The translations under genes were made by a program, and so were the position numbers. This document shows, piece after piece, positions 18,644-30,307 of a stretch of 64,000 bases of DNA; positions within the stretch are counted from its first letter, which is position 1, and each line of letters begins with the position of its first letter. Location of the stretch: contig NZ_CP117270.1 in assembly GCF_007000325.2 (NCBI RefSeq), forward strand, positions 62,001 to 126,000. Direction: 5' to 3'. The DNA comes from Rhizobium rhododendri (lineage in GTDB: Bacteria > Pseudomonadota > Alphaproteobacteria > Rhizobiales > Rhizobiaceae). The notes beneath the pieces were generated by a model. It worked only from the letters and a program-made list of their open reading frames with translations, was not told the origin of the DNA and did no database searches.

Positions 18644-19641
18644 TGGATGCGGCAGTGAGAGAGCTGAGCTATTCCCAGGCTATTCAGGAGGCGATGGCGA
18701 TTGCCATGGAAGCCGATGAGCGCGTGTTTCTCATGGGCGAGGATATCGGCGTGTACGGTGGCGCCTTCCAGGTGACCGGCGATCTGATCGAGCGGTTTGG
18801 CCCCGACAGGGTCATGGACACACCGATCTCCGAACTCGGCGGCGCGGGCGTGGCGGTGGGCGCTGCCCTGACCGGTATGCGTCCGATTTTCGAATTCCAG
18901 TTTTCCGACTTCGCGGCCCTGGCCATGGAGCAGATCGTCAACCAGGCGGCGAAAATTCGCTACATGCTGGGTGGAGCGGTTTCCGTACCGCTGGTCATGC
19001 GCTTTCCGGCAGGCTCGGGAACCGGTGCGGCAGCACAGCACAGCCAGAGCCTCGAGGCATGGCTCGGTCACGTTCCCGGCCTGAAGGTCATCCAGCCGGC
19101 CACGCCGCACGATGTGAAGGGCATGCTGCTGGCGGCCATCGAAGACCCGGACCCGGTGATGATCTTCGAGCACAAGCTGCTTTACAAGATGAAGGGACCC
19201 GTTCCCGAAGGCCACTATATCGTGCCGATCGGTAAGGCTGCCATCGCGCGCGAAGGCCGCGACCTGACGATCGTTGCGACGTCGATCATGGTGCACAAGG
19301 CGCTGGAGGCTGCCGATACGCTGGCGGCCGAGGGTATCGATGTCGAAGTCGTGGATCTTCGCACCATTCGCCCGATGGACCGGGAAACCGTCATCGCCAG
19401 CGTCAAGAAGACTTCCCGGCTGATGTGTGTCTACGAGGGCGTCAAGACCCTCGGTGTCGGTGCCGAGGTCAGTGCGATGATCGCTGAAAGCGATGCCTTC
19501 GATTACCTCGATGCACCCATCGTGCGGCTTGGGGGCGCCGAGACACCCATTCCTTACAATCCCGAGCTGGAGAAGGCAGCCGTGCCGCAAGTCGCCGGCA
19601 TTCTCGCGGCGGCACGCGATCTGGTGAAGGGAGTGCGCTGA
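18643..19641 (+). CDS. TPP-dependent dehydrogenase E1 component, beta subunit
   Basis: 332-residue E1-beta, the usual length. [35 protein letters not shown] and [22 protein letters not shown] are family signatures, and the C-terminal transketolase-type domain follows ([15 protein letters not shown]). It pairs with the preceding alpha subunit; the genes overlap by one base. It ends 3 nt before the E2 gene. Confidence 0.9.
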   Translation: MDAAVRELSYSQAIQEAMAIAMEADERVFLMGEDIGVYGGAFQVTGDLIERFGPDRVMDTPISELGGAGVAVGAALTGMRPIFEFQFSDFAALAMEQIVNQAAKIRYMLGGAVSVPLVMRFPAGSGTGAAAQHSQSLEAWLGHVPGLKVIQPATPHDVKGMLLAAIEDPDPVMIFEHKLLYKMKGPVPEGHYIVPIGKAAIAREGRDLTIVATSIMVHKALEAADTLAAEGIDVEVVDLRTIRPMDRETVIASVKKTSRLMCVYEGVKTLGVGAEVSAMIAESDAFDYLDAPIVRLGGAETPIPYNPELEKAAVPQVAGILAAARDLVKGVR

Positions 19642-19644
19642 GCC

Positions 19645-20928
19645 ATGGCAATCGAAGTCATTCTTCCGAAGGTTGACATGGACATGGCAACCGGCCGGAT
19701 ATCCAAGTGGTTTTTTGAAAGCGGCGCCACGGTTAAGAAAGGCGATGTGCTTTTCGAGATCGAGACCGACAAGGCAGCCATGGAAATCGATGCCCCGGCA
19801 AGCGGCATCCTGCGCGACGTGGTAGGCGCCGAGGGTGTCGATATCGCCGTCGGAGCGCCGGTGGCGTGGATCTACGAAGACGGCGAGGCTTATTCGCCGG
19901 GCTCCAGCGCTGCACCCGCCGCGCCCCAGGCAACAAAAACTGAGGCCGTTCCGGAGCAGCCGGCATCCGTTGAAGCCCCTGCAAGCACCGTGGAAACGGG
20001 CGAGGGCATCCGGGCCACCCCGCTTGCCCGGCGATTGGCGCGCAATGCCGGGATAGACATCAGCCGCATAACCGGATCCGGACCAAATGGCCGGGTGACA
20101 CGCGCCGACGTGGAAGGCTACACACCGCCTGTTCAGCAGGAAGAACCCGTTGCCGCGCCTACCGCTGCTCCGAAGCCTGTGGTTGCCGGACCGTCGAGCG
20201 AGCAGACCCGCAAGCTCTTTGCCGAGGGAAGCTACGATCAGGTCGCCCATAGCAACATGCGCCGGACGATTGCGCGCAGGCTCGTCGAGGCAAAGAGCAC
20301 CGTACCGCATTTCTATCTGACGATCGATTGCAACATCGACGCTCTTTTGAAACTGCGGGCCGAGGTGAATTCCTCGACGCTTCCGATCGGCGGCAAGCCA
20401 GCCAACAAGCTTTCCGTCAACGACATGGTCATCAAGGCCTACGCAATGGCACTCGCCGCAGTTCCTGATGCCAACGTGTCATGGACTGACGACAGCCTGA
20501 TCGTCCATCGGCATGTAGATATCGGCGTTGCCGTATCCGTACCCGGCGGGCTTATCACGCCGATCGTGCGAAATGCCGAGACAAAGACCTTGTCTGTCAT
20601 TTCGACCGAGATGAAGGACCTCGGTGCCCGCGCCAAGGAAGGCAAGCTGAAGCCCGAGGAGTACCAGGGGGGGACCGCCGCGATCTCCAATCTTGGCATG
20701 TTCGGCATTCGCGAATTCGCAGCCATCGTCAATCCGCCGCACGCCACCATCCTTGCCGTCGGCGCCGGAGAAAGACGCGCCGTGATCTCCGGGGAGGCCG
20801 TGGTACCCGCGACGCTGATGACCGTGACGCTATCGACCGATCACCGTGCAGTGGATGGCGCGCTCGCGGCAGAGTTGATCGGAGCTTTCAGGACATACAT
20901 CGAAACGCCGATGGCGATGATCATATAG
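19645..20928 (+). CDS. Dihydrolipoamide acyltransferase E2 component
   Basis: 427 residues with complete E2 architecture. The lipoyl domain spans residues 1-80, with the lipoylated Lys in ETDKAAMEI (K43). A Pro/Ala linker leads to a peripheral subunit-binding domain (ATPLARRLARNAGIDISRI, about 125-160). The catalytic acyltransferase domain ends with STDHRAVDGA, containing the HxxxDG active site. It transfers the acyl group to CoA. It is the last gene of the operon and is followed by a hairpin. Confidence 0.92.
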   Translation: MAIEVILPKVDMDMATGRISKWFFESGATVKKGDVLFEIETDKAAMEIDAPASGILRDVVGAEGVDIAVGAPVAWIYEDGEAYSPGSSAAPAAPQATKTEAVPEQPASVEAPASTVETGEGIRATPLARRLARNAGIDISRITGSGPNGRVTRADVEGYTPPVQQEEPVAAPTAAPKPVVAGPSSEQTRKLFAEGSYDQVAHSNMRRTIARRLVEAKSTVPHFYLTIDCNIDALLKLRAEVNSSTLPIGGKPANKLSVNDMVIKAYAMALAAVPDANVSWTDDSLIVHRHVDIGVAVSVPGGLITPIVRNAETKTLSVISTEMKDLGARAKEGKLKPEEYQGGTAAISNLGMFGIREFAAIVNPPHATILAVGAGERRAVISGEAVVPATLMTVTLSTDHRAVDGALAAELIGAFRTYIETPMAMII

Positions 20929-20934
20929 TGCAAG

Positions 20935-20959
20935 TCCGGGTGGATCAGATTCACCCGGA
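20935..20959 (+). terminator. Hairpin after the dehydrogenase operon
   Basis: TCCGGGTG (20935-20942) and CACCCGGA (20952-20959) form a perfect 8-bp stem with a 9-nt loop, 7 nt after the E2 stop. There is no long T tract, so it may be a weak terminator or an mRNA 3' end stabiliser. Confidence 0.5.
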
Positions 20960-21046
20960 TGCCCCAAAGTCTCTTTGCGAAGATAGCCTGGAGGAAAAGT
21001 CTAACTTCCATGCCTGAGCGATCATGAAGGCCGATCGCCGCGGCGC

Positions 21047-21751
21047 TCAAATTGTCGGCGCTACCAGCCGTTCTGTGCTCGGGGCCCGATCGAGCTTGTT
21101 TTCCGCATTTTGCCGGGCGAGCATGCCGACGCGCATCTCTGGCAGATCAGGTGTCGCCCAGTTGGGCTCGCCGCCAAAAAACTTATCGAGAAATGCGACC
21201 GCATAGGCAGGCATCTCGCTGGTGTTCTCCTTGAACGACCACCAGGTCCGCAGATCATCCACACCGCCCGACAGGGGTAATGTCGACTGGAATTCCTGCT
21301 GATGCACCGCTATGACCGCACTGATGCAATAGTTGGTATAAAGAAAACCCTCGGGCCAGAAGGCCACAATCCCGGGGACCGGAACGGCACTTTTTGCCTC
21401 TACCAGATCGACTTTCGCAGGCCGCGCCTTGATCAGTTCTTTCAATGCGAGACCGCCGGCAAAAACGATGAAATCCGCACGGTTCACAGTCGCCAGGCTC
21501 TTCTTCGCATCCAGCACCTCGACCCAGTCGATGAATACCTTTGCAAGCTTGTCCTCGTCGATGGTGACAGACAGTCCGTAACGCGCAGATAGCGTCTGCG
21601 CACTGCTGCGAAATGACTTTCGAAACCATCTGAGTTGGCGGAGCCGATGTCCGAAATCAGGCTCTGCTGCAATCTCATTCTGGGTGAGCAGATCCAAGCG
21701 CGTAACTCCGGCAGGACAAATTATCCCGAATGTTGCGCTTAATTTGTACAA
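21047..21751 (-). CDS. Hypothetical protein, unrecognised
   Basis: 234-residue open frame with no family I recognise. It is a soluble-looking protein with mixed charge, no signal peptide and no membrane segment. Notable stretches are LRQLRWFRKSFRSSAQTLSA and the tryptophan-rich DDLRTWWSFKENTSEMPAY. The start is uncertain: the frame opens with a TTG at 21751 that has no ribosome site, and no ATG occurs until late. It follows the next hypothetical gene on the same strand by 37 nt, so the two may form an operon. Confidence 0.5.
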   Translation of the reverse strand: MYKLSATFGIICPAGVTRLDLLTQNEIAAEPDFGHRLRQLRWFRKSFRSSAQTLSARYGLSVTIDEDKLAKVFIDWVEVLDAKKSLATVNRADFIVFAGGLALKELIKARPAKVDLVEAKSAVPVPGIVAFWPEGFLYTNYCISAVIAVHQQEFQSTLPLSGGVDDLRTWWSFKENTSEMPAYAVAFLDKFFGGEPNWATPDLPEMRVGMLARQNAENKLDRAPSTERLVAPTI

Positions 21752-21788
21752 TATGCATAAGAAACTGTCAAATGTTCAGCGCACAGCT

Positions 21789-22529
21789 TCAGGGAAGGTG
21801 TCTGAGAAGGCTCGTGCAGGTTTTAATCAGCGCTTCGGTTCGCGAGCCGGACCTGATGGCTTCCTGAAAGACCTCGCTGCGGAGATTGCAAACCGTGATC
21901 GCATCCGGCGTAAACGACTGAAACTCGCTTCCCGTGAGGCGATCTGAAATCGAAAGTGCGAACGCAAGCGACAGGGCCGCGTAGAGTTTCCAGGTTTCGC
22001 TGTCATGGGCATTACCGACGCTCGCGATTGGCTCGTGCTTTACGAACGCGATGAAAACTGTTGCGCAGCAGGTGCCGAGGTCGTCCACGGTCCATCGCTC
22101 GCTTCTGGACATCGTCATGACTTGCCTTGCCGCTGCCGTGACACGCGCTTTCAGGATGAGCCGGGCCGGGCCGACGCCCTTGGTGATGAGCTTGAGCGCC
22201 GCGTAAAGGTCGTCGGTGAGTTCGTCCTCGTCGCCAGAGATTGCTCCGCCCGCTGCACCGAAGTAGAAGGAGAACTCCCGGAACCCTGCCTCCGGCGCCC
22301 GCAGATCCCGCAAAGGCGTGACGAGCGATTGCAACGTTGTCATCACCCCATCCACCGTCTGCAAAGTGCCGCCGACAAGACGGCTTAGCTCTGCCGGAAG
22401 GGGTGGCAATGGCTGGTTGGCGACGCTGATGGCGGGTGCCTCGGAGCTCAACGTGTGGATGAGATGCCGGAAGCCCCGAAACTGGTCACCGATATTGTCT
22501 TTCAGGTCCCGTCGAATGGTAGAAAGCAT
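21789..22529 (-). CDS. Hypothetical protein, unrecognised
   Basis: 246 residues from ATG 22529, supported by AGAGG 7 nt upstream; an in-frame ATG-like extension to 22667 is not supported. No known motif is visible. It looks helical, with one moderately hydrophobic stretch (KLYAALSLAFALSISDRL) and a Gly-rich turn (FYFGAAGGAISGDEDEL). It probably precedes the other hypothetical gene in a two-gene unit. Function unknown. Confidence 0.55.
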   Translation of the reverse strand: MLSTIRRDLKDNIGDQFRGFRHLIHTLSSEAPAISVANQPLPPLPAELSRLVGGTLQTVDGVMTTLQSLVTPLRDLRAPEAGFREFSFYFGAAGGAISGDEDELTDDLYAALKLITKGVGPARLILKARVTAAARQVMTMSRSERWTVDDLGTCCATVFIAFVKHEPIASVGNAHDSETWKLYAALSLAFALSISDRLTGSEFQSFTPDAITVCNLRSEVFQEAIRSGSRTEALIKTCTSLLRHLP

Positions 22530-22883
22530 GGCACAGCCTCTATCTGAAGAACGCCCGGCCGAGCCGAGGCATTTCGTCAGATTATATCCTATGTCAGGGC
22601 AATATTGTACGCCCTTCGTCGCAGAAATAGTGCCTTCCGGTTCACTTGTATGACACTTCGCAACCACGCCAGGATGCGTGTGCGGGTGTAGTGGCCGTTT
22701 GGTCGCAATGGGCCTTGATGCGCGCGCACCTAAAACGCAGCGCCCGGCCAGCGCATATCTCTGCCCGCATCAGGAGTTCCAACTTCCACCGGTTCAGCTC
22801 TCATCAAGCCCCGCGGCTGTGTTTCGCACTGTGGCAATGACATCATCTTTCATCCCCTTGACGCCTTCGTCGGGCTGCCATAG
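22530..22883. other. Intergenic region between hypothetical genes and the thiamine riboswitch
   Basis: No convincing gene. It should hold the divergent promoters. TTGACG at 22858-22863 with TAGGCT 17 nt later (22881-22886) is a weak candidate promoter for the thiC transcript; the -10 match is poor. Confidence 0.4.
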
Positions 22884-24931
<2,048 letters not shown>

Positions 24932-24932
<1 letters not shown>

Positions 24933-25918
24933 TGGCAGGGGTGCTCGTCAGGGGCGCCGGTGTCGCCGGACTGGCTGTCGCCTATGAGCTGCGCAAGCGC
25001 GGCCATGAGGTCGATATTGTCGATTGCCGGGATGCGGCAGGGCTCGGGGCATCGTCCTTCGCCGGCGGAATGCTCGCGCCCTATTGCGAAAGCGAGGCGG
25101 CGGACGAGAGCGTTCTGACACTGGGTCGCGGGGCGGCCGATTGGTGGAGCGACGCCGTTCCGGGCGAGGTCGTGCGCAACGGCACGCTGGTGGTGGCGCA
25201 GCCGCGCGACCTGCCGGATCTCGTCCGGTTCGCCTCCCGCACGACAGGCCACGTCTGGCTCGACCGGGATGGTATAGCCGAACTCGAGCCATCGCTTGGC
25301 GGTCGCTTCGAAAGGGCGCTGTTCTCTTCGTCTGAAGCCCATCTCGATCCGCGGCGGGCGCTGACCTGCCTGGCCGAAGCTCTCGTCCGGGGTGGCAGCC
25401 GGTTTCACTTCGGTGCCAGCCAACCGCCGGAACGGCACTACACTTCCACAATCGATTGCACCGGACCGGCGGCTATCCCCCACATTACCGGGCTGCGTGG
25501 CGTACGGGGCGAGATGCTGCATCTGGAAACCGATGAGATCAGTTTGTCGCGTCCGGTGCGGATGCTGCATCCGCGCCATCCCATCTATGTCGTGCCGCGC
25601 GCCAACCACCGTTTTATGGTTGGCGCGACGATGATCGAGACGGAGGATGACGGGCCGATTTCGGCACGTTCGCTGATGGAGCTGCTCAATGCGGCCTATG
25701 CGCTTCACCCGGCCTTCGGCGAGGCGCGGCTGGTGGAAACTGGTGTCGGCATCCGTCCGGCCTTCTCGGATAATGTCCCGCGCGTGGTTGAAACCGGGGA
25801 GGGGCTGGCGATTGCCGGCATGCACCGCCACGGCTTTCTGCTGGCGCCCGCCATGGCCGTGAAGGCCGCAACACACCTCTCCAATGGAACGTCCACCAGG
25901 AAGGAGTTTTCCCGATGA
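24932..25918 (+). CDS. thiO: Glycine oxidase ThiO
   Basis: 328-residue FAD-dependent oxidase that makes dehydroglycine for the thiazole ring. The N-terminal FAD motif is VRGAGVAGLAVAYELRKRG, followed by GASSFAGGMLAPYCESE, which is typical of ThiO. The C-terminal HRHGFLLAPAMA segment contacts FAD. It overlaps thiC by one base and thiS by 4 nt (ATGA). Use of ThiO rather than ThiH marks the aerobic version of the pathway. Confidence 0.93.
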
Positions 25919-26115
25919 AACAACTCATCGTCAATGGTGAAACCCAGGCTCTGCAGGCGGCAACGCTGGCGGAGCTACTTGCCGTGCTGGAATACGAAGG
26001 CGAGTGGCTGGCCACAGCAGTCAATGGCGATCTCGTGCACCGCGAGGATAGGGCGGACAGGCGCCTCGAAGACGGCGATCGGATCGAAATCCTGTCGCCC
26101 ATGCAGGGGGGCTGA
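25915..26115 (+). CDS. thiS: Sulfur carrier protein ThiS
   Basis: 66-residue ubiquitin-like protein ending in the required GG. MKQLIVNGETQALQAATLAE and DGDRIEILSPMQGG are the typical ends of ThiS. Its C-terminal glycine carries sulfur as a thiocarboxylate to ThiG. It overlaps thiO by ATGA and lies 3 nt before thiG. Confidence 0.93.
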   Translation: MKQLIVNGETQALQAATLAELLAVLEYEGEWLATAVNGDLVHREDRADRRLEDGDRIEILSPMQGG

Positions 26116-26118
26116 TCA

Positions 26119-26892
26119 ATGCTGAAACTTTACGATACCGAACTGTCGTCGCGCCTGCTGCTCGGAACGGCGCGTTACCCGTCTCCGGCGGTGCTTGGCG
26201 AGGCGGTCAGGCGGTCGGGTGCCGAGATCGTCACCGTGTCGCTTCGCCGCGAAACCTCCGGCGGCAGGGCAGGCGGTGCATTTTTCGAACTCATCCGCCA
26301 ACTCGGGGTGCGTGTCCTGCCCAACACGGCCGGATGCCATAGTGCCTCGGAGGCCATTCTGACTGCCAGGATGGCAAGGGAGATCTTCGCGACAGACTGG
26401 ATCAAGCTGGAAGTCATCGGCAATCACGACAGTCTGCAGCCGGATGTGTTCGAGCTTGTCGAAGCAGCGCGGATCCTCGCAGGCGAAGGGTTTTGCGTCT
26501 TTCCCTACACGACGGACGATCTCGTCGTTGCGGAAAAACTGCTGGCCGCTGGTTGTCAGGTGCTGATGCCCTGGTGCGCGCCGATCGGTTCGGCGGCGGG
26601 TCCGCGCAATGCGTCGGCGCTCGTTGCCTTCAGGGCGGCCTTCCCCGCGATCCCGCTGATCGTCGATGCCGGCCTCGGGCGGCCGTCGCATGCGGCCGCG
26701 GTCATGGAACTGGGTTACGACGCCGTTCTGCTCAACACCGCTGTCGCCATGGCCGGCGATCCGCCTGTCATGGCCGAGGCGTTTGCGAAAGCAGTCGATG
26801 CGGGGCGGCTTGCCTATCTGTCCGGTATGCTGGAGCCGCGTGACATGGCCGTTCCCTCGACGCCCGTCATCGGCAAGGCGGTGTTTCAATGA
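26119..26892 (+). CDS. thiG: Thiazole synthase ThiG
   Basis: 257-residue TIM-barrel enzyme that forms the thiazole phosphate ring from deoxyxylulose phosphate, dehydroglycine and ThiS-thiocarboxylate. [15 protein letters not shown], the Schiff-base lysine segment [29 protein letters not shown] and the [12 protein letters not shown] phosphate loop are visible. Typical ThiG has MPLGSPIGSG at the third site; the Trp-Cys-Ala variant here is slightly unusual. Overlaps thiE by ATGA. Confidence 0.94.
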   Translation: MLKLYDTELSSRLLLGTARYPSPAVLGEAVRRSGAEIVTVSLRRETSGGRAGGAFFELIRQLGVRVLPNTAGCHSASEAILTARMAREIFATDWIKLEVIGNHDSLQPDVFELVEAARILAGEGFCVFPYTTDDLVVAEKLLAAGCQVLMPWCAPIGSAAGPRNASALVAFRAAFPAIPLIVDAGLGRPSHAAAVMELGYDAVLLNTAVAMAGDPPVMAEAFAKAVDAGRLAYLSGMLEPRDMAVPSTPVIGKAVFQ

Positions 26893-27512
26893 AGTTCGAT
26901 CCCTTCTACCTCATCGTCGACAGTGCCGACTGGATCGAGCGCCTGGTGCCGCTCGGCGTGAAACTCGTGCAGTTGCGCGTCAAGGACAAGTCTGAGACCG
27001 AGTTGCGGCGGGAAATCCGGCGCGCCAGTGCCGTGTGCCTGGCTCACGGATGCCAGCTTATCGTCAACGACTACTGGCAACTGGCGATCGACGAAGGATG
27101 TGACTTCGTCCATCTCGGACAGGAGGACCTTGCCGGGGCAGACCTTGCCGCCATTCGCGCGGCCGGATTGAAGCTCGGGCTTTCCACCCATGATGTCGCC
27201 GAACTCGACACGGCGCTTGACGCTCGACCGGATTACGTCGCGCTTGGGCCGGTCTGGCCGACCATCCTCAAAAAGATGAAATGGCAACCACAGGGGATCG
27301 AACGGGTTGCCGAGTGGAAGCGTCGTATCGGCGATCTTCCCCTCGTTGCCATCGGCGGCATCACTGCCGAGCGGGCACCGCTGGTGTTGGAGCATGGGGC
27401 TGCGTGCGCAGCTGTCGTTACCGACATCACCCTTCATGAAGACCCGGAAGGCCGGACACGGCAATGGCTTGCAGCAACGGCACCGTGGAGACTTGGGGAA
27501 ATCGAGAAATGA
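26889..27512 (+). CDS. thiE: Thiamine-phosphate synthase ThiE
   Basis: 207 residues. It joins the pyrimidine and thiazole halves to give thiamine phosphate. [40 protein letters not shown] and [10 protein letters not shown] are family signatures. Most ThiE proteins read GPIFPT at the last site; the VWPT form occurs in the alphaproteobacterial type. It overlaps thiG and thiD by ATGA at each end. Confidence 0.92.
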   Translation: MKFDPFYLIVDSADWIERLVPLGVKLVQLRVKDKSETELRREIRRASAVCLAHGCQLIVNDYWQLAIDEGCDFVHLGQEDLAGADLAAIRAAGLKLGLSTHDVAELDTALDARPDYVALGPVWPTILKKMKWQPQGIERVAEWKRRIGDLPLVAIGGITAERAPLVLEHGAACAAVVTDITLHEDPEGRTRQWLAATAPWRLGEIEK

Positions 27513-28306
27513 CGCTGATAGCCCTTACCATCGCCGGATCGGACAGCGGCGGCGGCGCCGGTATCCAGGCGGACCTCAAGACATTCTCCGCCCTCGGCGT
27601 TTACGGCGCAAGCGTGCTGACCGCCGTCACTGCGCAGAACACGTTGGGCGTTTCGGCCATAGAGGATATCTCTGTTTCCATGGTTGCAGCCCAGATGCAG
27701 GCGGTGCTCGCTGATCTCGTCGTCAACGCGATCAAGATAGGCATGCTGTCGCGCGAGGACACGATCCGGACCGTTGCCGAGGGCTTGCGGGGCTTCGACG
27801 GACCTGTCGTGCTCGATCCCGTCATGGTGGCAACATCCGGAGACAGGTTGCTCCGCGACGATGCGGTGGCTGCGTTGAAACGAGCACTGATGCCGCGAGC
27901 CGATATCATAACGCCGAACCTCTTCGAGGCGGCAATCCTGACAGGCCTGCCTGTCGCGGACACGCCTGAAGACGTTGCACGGCAGGCACTGCAGTTACGC
28001 AACGAGGGCGCACGTGCGGTGCTGATCAAAGGGGGTCATGGCAAGGGTAGCGAATGCGTCGACACCCTTTTGACCATCGACGGAGCGGTCCATACCTTCA
28101 GATCCCCTCGTCTGGAAACACTCAACGGTCACGGAACCGGCTGCACCCTGTCAGCAGCCATTGCCGCCCAACTCGCACACGGCCACGATCTGCCGACTGC
28201 TGTTGGAATGGCAAAGGAATACGTGCACGCAGCCCTGGCCGCTTCACAGGATCTGCGGATCGGAAAGGGCCGGGGTCCGGTGCACCATTTCCATGCCCAG
28301 TGGTAG
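27509..28306 (+). CDS. thiD: Hydroxymethylpyrimidine/phosphomethylpyrimidine kinase ThiD
   Basis: 265 residues from the ATG at 27509, which overlaps thiE (ATGA) and gives the standard start [22 protein letters not shown]. Other motifs are [20 protein letters not shown] and the anion-hole [15 protein letters not shown]. It phosphorylates HMP and HMP-P. It is the last gene of the thi operon; no strong terminator was seen in the 66 nt before the convergent regulator gene. Confidence 0.95.
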   Translation: MTLIALTIAGSDSGGGAGIQADLKTFSALGVYGASVLTAVTAQNTLGVSAIEDISVSMVAAQMQAVLADLVVNAIKIGMLSREDTIRTVAEGLRGFDGPVVLDPVMVATSGDRLLRDDAVAALKRALMPRADIITPNLFEAAILTGLPVADTPEDVARQALQLRNEGARAVLIKGGHGKGSECVDTLLTIDGAVHTFRSPRLETLNGHGTGCTLSAAIAAQLAHGHDLPTAVGMAKEYVHAALAASQDLRIGKGRGPVHHFHAQW

Positions 28307-28372
28307 GAGTGGTGAAGCGGTTAGTCCATTGAGCGCAAACCGCAAGCTTCCGGAGCCGATCGTATCGCGGCG

Positions 28373-29278
28373 TTATTTCTTGCTCGGCCTGACGGCGCTG
28401 CGCAACTCGATGAGGCGATCAAGCGATTGCAGTGTCCTGTCGCGCGCAACTGTGGCCAGCGCCAGCATCAGCGCTTCGATGCAAACCATGGTGGAGCCGT
28501 GCAGAGCGACGTGTTCCGTCTTCGCCCGGGGAATGACGATCGATGCGTCCGCATACCGGCGCAACACGGTGTCGGGCTGTCCTACCAGCATGACGATGGG
28601 GATGCCGAGACGCTTGGCTTCGCCGATCGTGGCCATGGCCTCGCGATGTGGTCGGCCATATGCCATCATAATGAGCGCGTCACCGCTTTCCATCGACAGC
28701 AACTGCTCGGCAAGAGCGATCCCTGTAGCGTTCAGCGTATAGGACCGGTAGCCGTTTCTCTGGAAAAGACGGGAAGCGTAGCTTGCGATGATGCCGGAAG
28801 CGCCTATCCCGAAGACCCCGATGGATCGTGCCTCGAGAAGCAGGGGCACCGCCAATTTCAGGGCGTCGCGACTGGAAGGTTCCGCTAGTGCCGCCATCGC
28901 CTTTCGATGATCGTCGATGACAAAATCGATCGCGGCATCCGCGCCGCTGTCGAGTGCCTCCGTCGTCGCGGCCATCTTTTCGGAAGGCGAGTCCGTTTCG
29001 CCGATATGAGCCTCGAGCGTATCCTTGAGGTCGATGAGGCCTTCGAAGCCGAGCGCCTGAATCGCGCGAATGACGGTTGCATCCGAGGTCACGGTGTCAG
29101 CGGCAATTTCGAGCGCAGATTTTCCAAGGACCGCATGCCGGTGCTGATCGATGTAGTCCACAACGCTGATCAGGCTTGGCGAAAGAGACCCCCGGCGGCT
29201 CTTCAGTCTCTCGCCAAAGCGATCGATGCGTCGGGGCCGCCGTGTCCCGCCAGGCGCGCCATCTGGTTCTTTTGGCAT
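28373..29278 (-). CDS. RpiR/MurR-family transcriptional regulator (HTH + SIS)
   Basis: 301 residues. The N-terminal HTH_6 region (SALEIAADTVTSDATVIRAIQALGFEGL) is followed by a SIS sugar-phosphate-binding domain (SIGVFGIGASGIIASYASRLFQRNG and GDALIMMAYGRPHREAM). The N-terminus is extended by about 25 basic residues. It lies 51 nt downstream of the siderophore-binding protein gene on the same strand, so it may be the last gene of the iron operon, which is unusual for this regulator family. Confidence 0.88.
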   Translation of the reverse strand: MPKEPDGAPGGTRRPRRIDRFGERLKSRRGSLSPSLISVVDYIDQHRHAVLGKSALEIAADTVTSDATVIRAIQALGFEGLIDLKDTLEAHIGETDSPSEKMAATTEALDSGADAAIDFVIDDHRKAMAALAEPSSRDALKLAVPLLLEARSIGVFGIGASGIIASYASRLFQRNGYRSYTLNATGIALAEQLLSMESGDALIMMAYGRPHREAMATIGEAKRLGIPIVMLVGQPDTVLRRYADASIVIPRAKTEHVALHGSTMVCIEALMLALATVARDRTLQSLDRLIELRSAVRPSKK

Positions 29279-29329
29279 CGTCTATTCCCAAAGTTTTAAG
29301 GCCAAAGCGTCGTCTTGCCCCACACGGTT

Positions 29330-30298
29330 CTATTTCGACGGCATCGGTGGCTGCCGGCCTGAAATTTGAGACTGGACGACGGAGACCATCAGCGAAAGTG
29401 CCGCGTATGAATTGGAGATCGCTTCCTCCCTGGGCAGGACAATATAACGGCCTTCGCGGCAGGCTGCGAGGAAGCGGCAATAGTCCGGCAGTATCTTGTT
29501 CATGGCAGCGATCTCGTCTGCAGGCGTGCCGCCGATATCCGACCGATATGTATCGAAGATATAGTCGGCATCGAGCTCCGGCAGTCGTTCGGCACTGACT
29601 TCCACGCGGCCGCCCTCCGGAATGCTGTCGATGATCTCGGGGAACCTGAAACCGGCATCTCGAAGGACACGACCAAGCGAACGATAGGTGTGGTAGATGC
29701 TCACCTTGCCATTCTGCGCCTGCATTACGGAGACGGTGACCTTGGAGGTATCCACCAGCTTTTTCAGTTGCTCTATCTGGACCTTGTAGCGCCGGTCGAG
29801 CACCGCAAGGCGGCCTTGAGTTCCCGTCAGGTCGGCAAGTTTCTCGTATATGTGCGGCGCCCCGCCCGAGGTATCGTCGATGACGACTGTCGGGGCTATT
29901 TTAGCGAGTTGTTCGACGGGCGTCGTGCGCCCCGGTTCGGTGATGATAAGGTCTGGTCCTGCCGCGACCACAGCCTCCATGTCGGCGGTGACAGCGCCAA
30001 TGTACTGAATGCCGGAATTGTCGAAATCCACACCTGTCAGGATCGGGCTCGAGCGCAGATATGGCTTGCCGTCGACGCCGGCGCGGCCATGGCTGGCGAC
30101 AGGGGGTGCGCCGAGTTCAATCAGCGGTATGGTGATATCGAGGTCGTGCATCGAGACGATCCGAAGCGGGCGCTTCGGCACTTCGACGACCCTGCCGGCG
30201 TCGTCGGTAAAGGAGCGCATCTCTGCCGCGTGGGCTGCAGTAAACGAGGCCATCGACAGAGCGATGATGGCGGCGGCAAATGCGGTAGATCTTTTCAT
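29330..30298 (-). CDS. Periplasmic iron-siderophore/heme-type ABC substrate-binding protein
   Basis: 322 residues with a signal peptide (about residues 1-24, ending AHA-AEM). The FecB/BtuF-type fold is shown by FTDDAGRVVEVPKRPLRIVS, AGPDLIITEPG and PTVVIDDTSG. It binds ferric siderophore in the periplasm and delivers it to the two permeases encoded just upstream, 9 nt away. It is the fourth gene of the minus-strand order ATPase-permease-permease-binding protein. A TGA-N9-TCA operator lies ahead of the operon. Confidence 0.88.
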   Translation of the reverse strand: MKRSTAFAAAIIALSMASFTAAHAAEMRSFTDDAGRVVEVPKRPLRIVSMHDLDITIPLIELGAPPVASHGRAGVDGKPYLRSSPILTGVDFDNSGIQYIGAVTADMEAVVAAGPDLIITEPGRTTPVEQLAKIAPTVVIDDTSGGAPHIYEKLADLTGTQGRLAVLDRRYKVQIEQLKKLVDTSKVTVSVMQAQNGKVSIYHTYRSLGRVLRDAGFRFPEIIDSIPEGGRVEVSAERLPELDADYIFDTYRSDIGGTPADEIAAMNKILPDYCRFLAACREGRYIVLPREEAISNSYAALSLMVSVVQSQISGRQPPMPSK

Positions 30299-30307
30299 TC
30301 TGTCATC

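Noticed and set aside
18421..20310. 629-residue minus-strand open frame opposite E1-alpha/E1-beta/E2
   Set aside because: Antisense to conserved subunits with intact catalytic motifs; composition is rich in His, Arg and Gly as expected for a shadow.
28307..28372. Terminator between thiD and the RpiR gene
   Set aside because: Only a 6-bp GCGGTT/AACCGC pairing with a long loop and no T tract.
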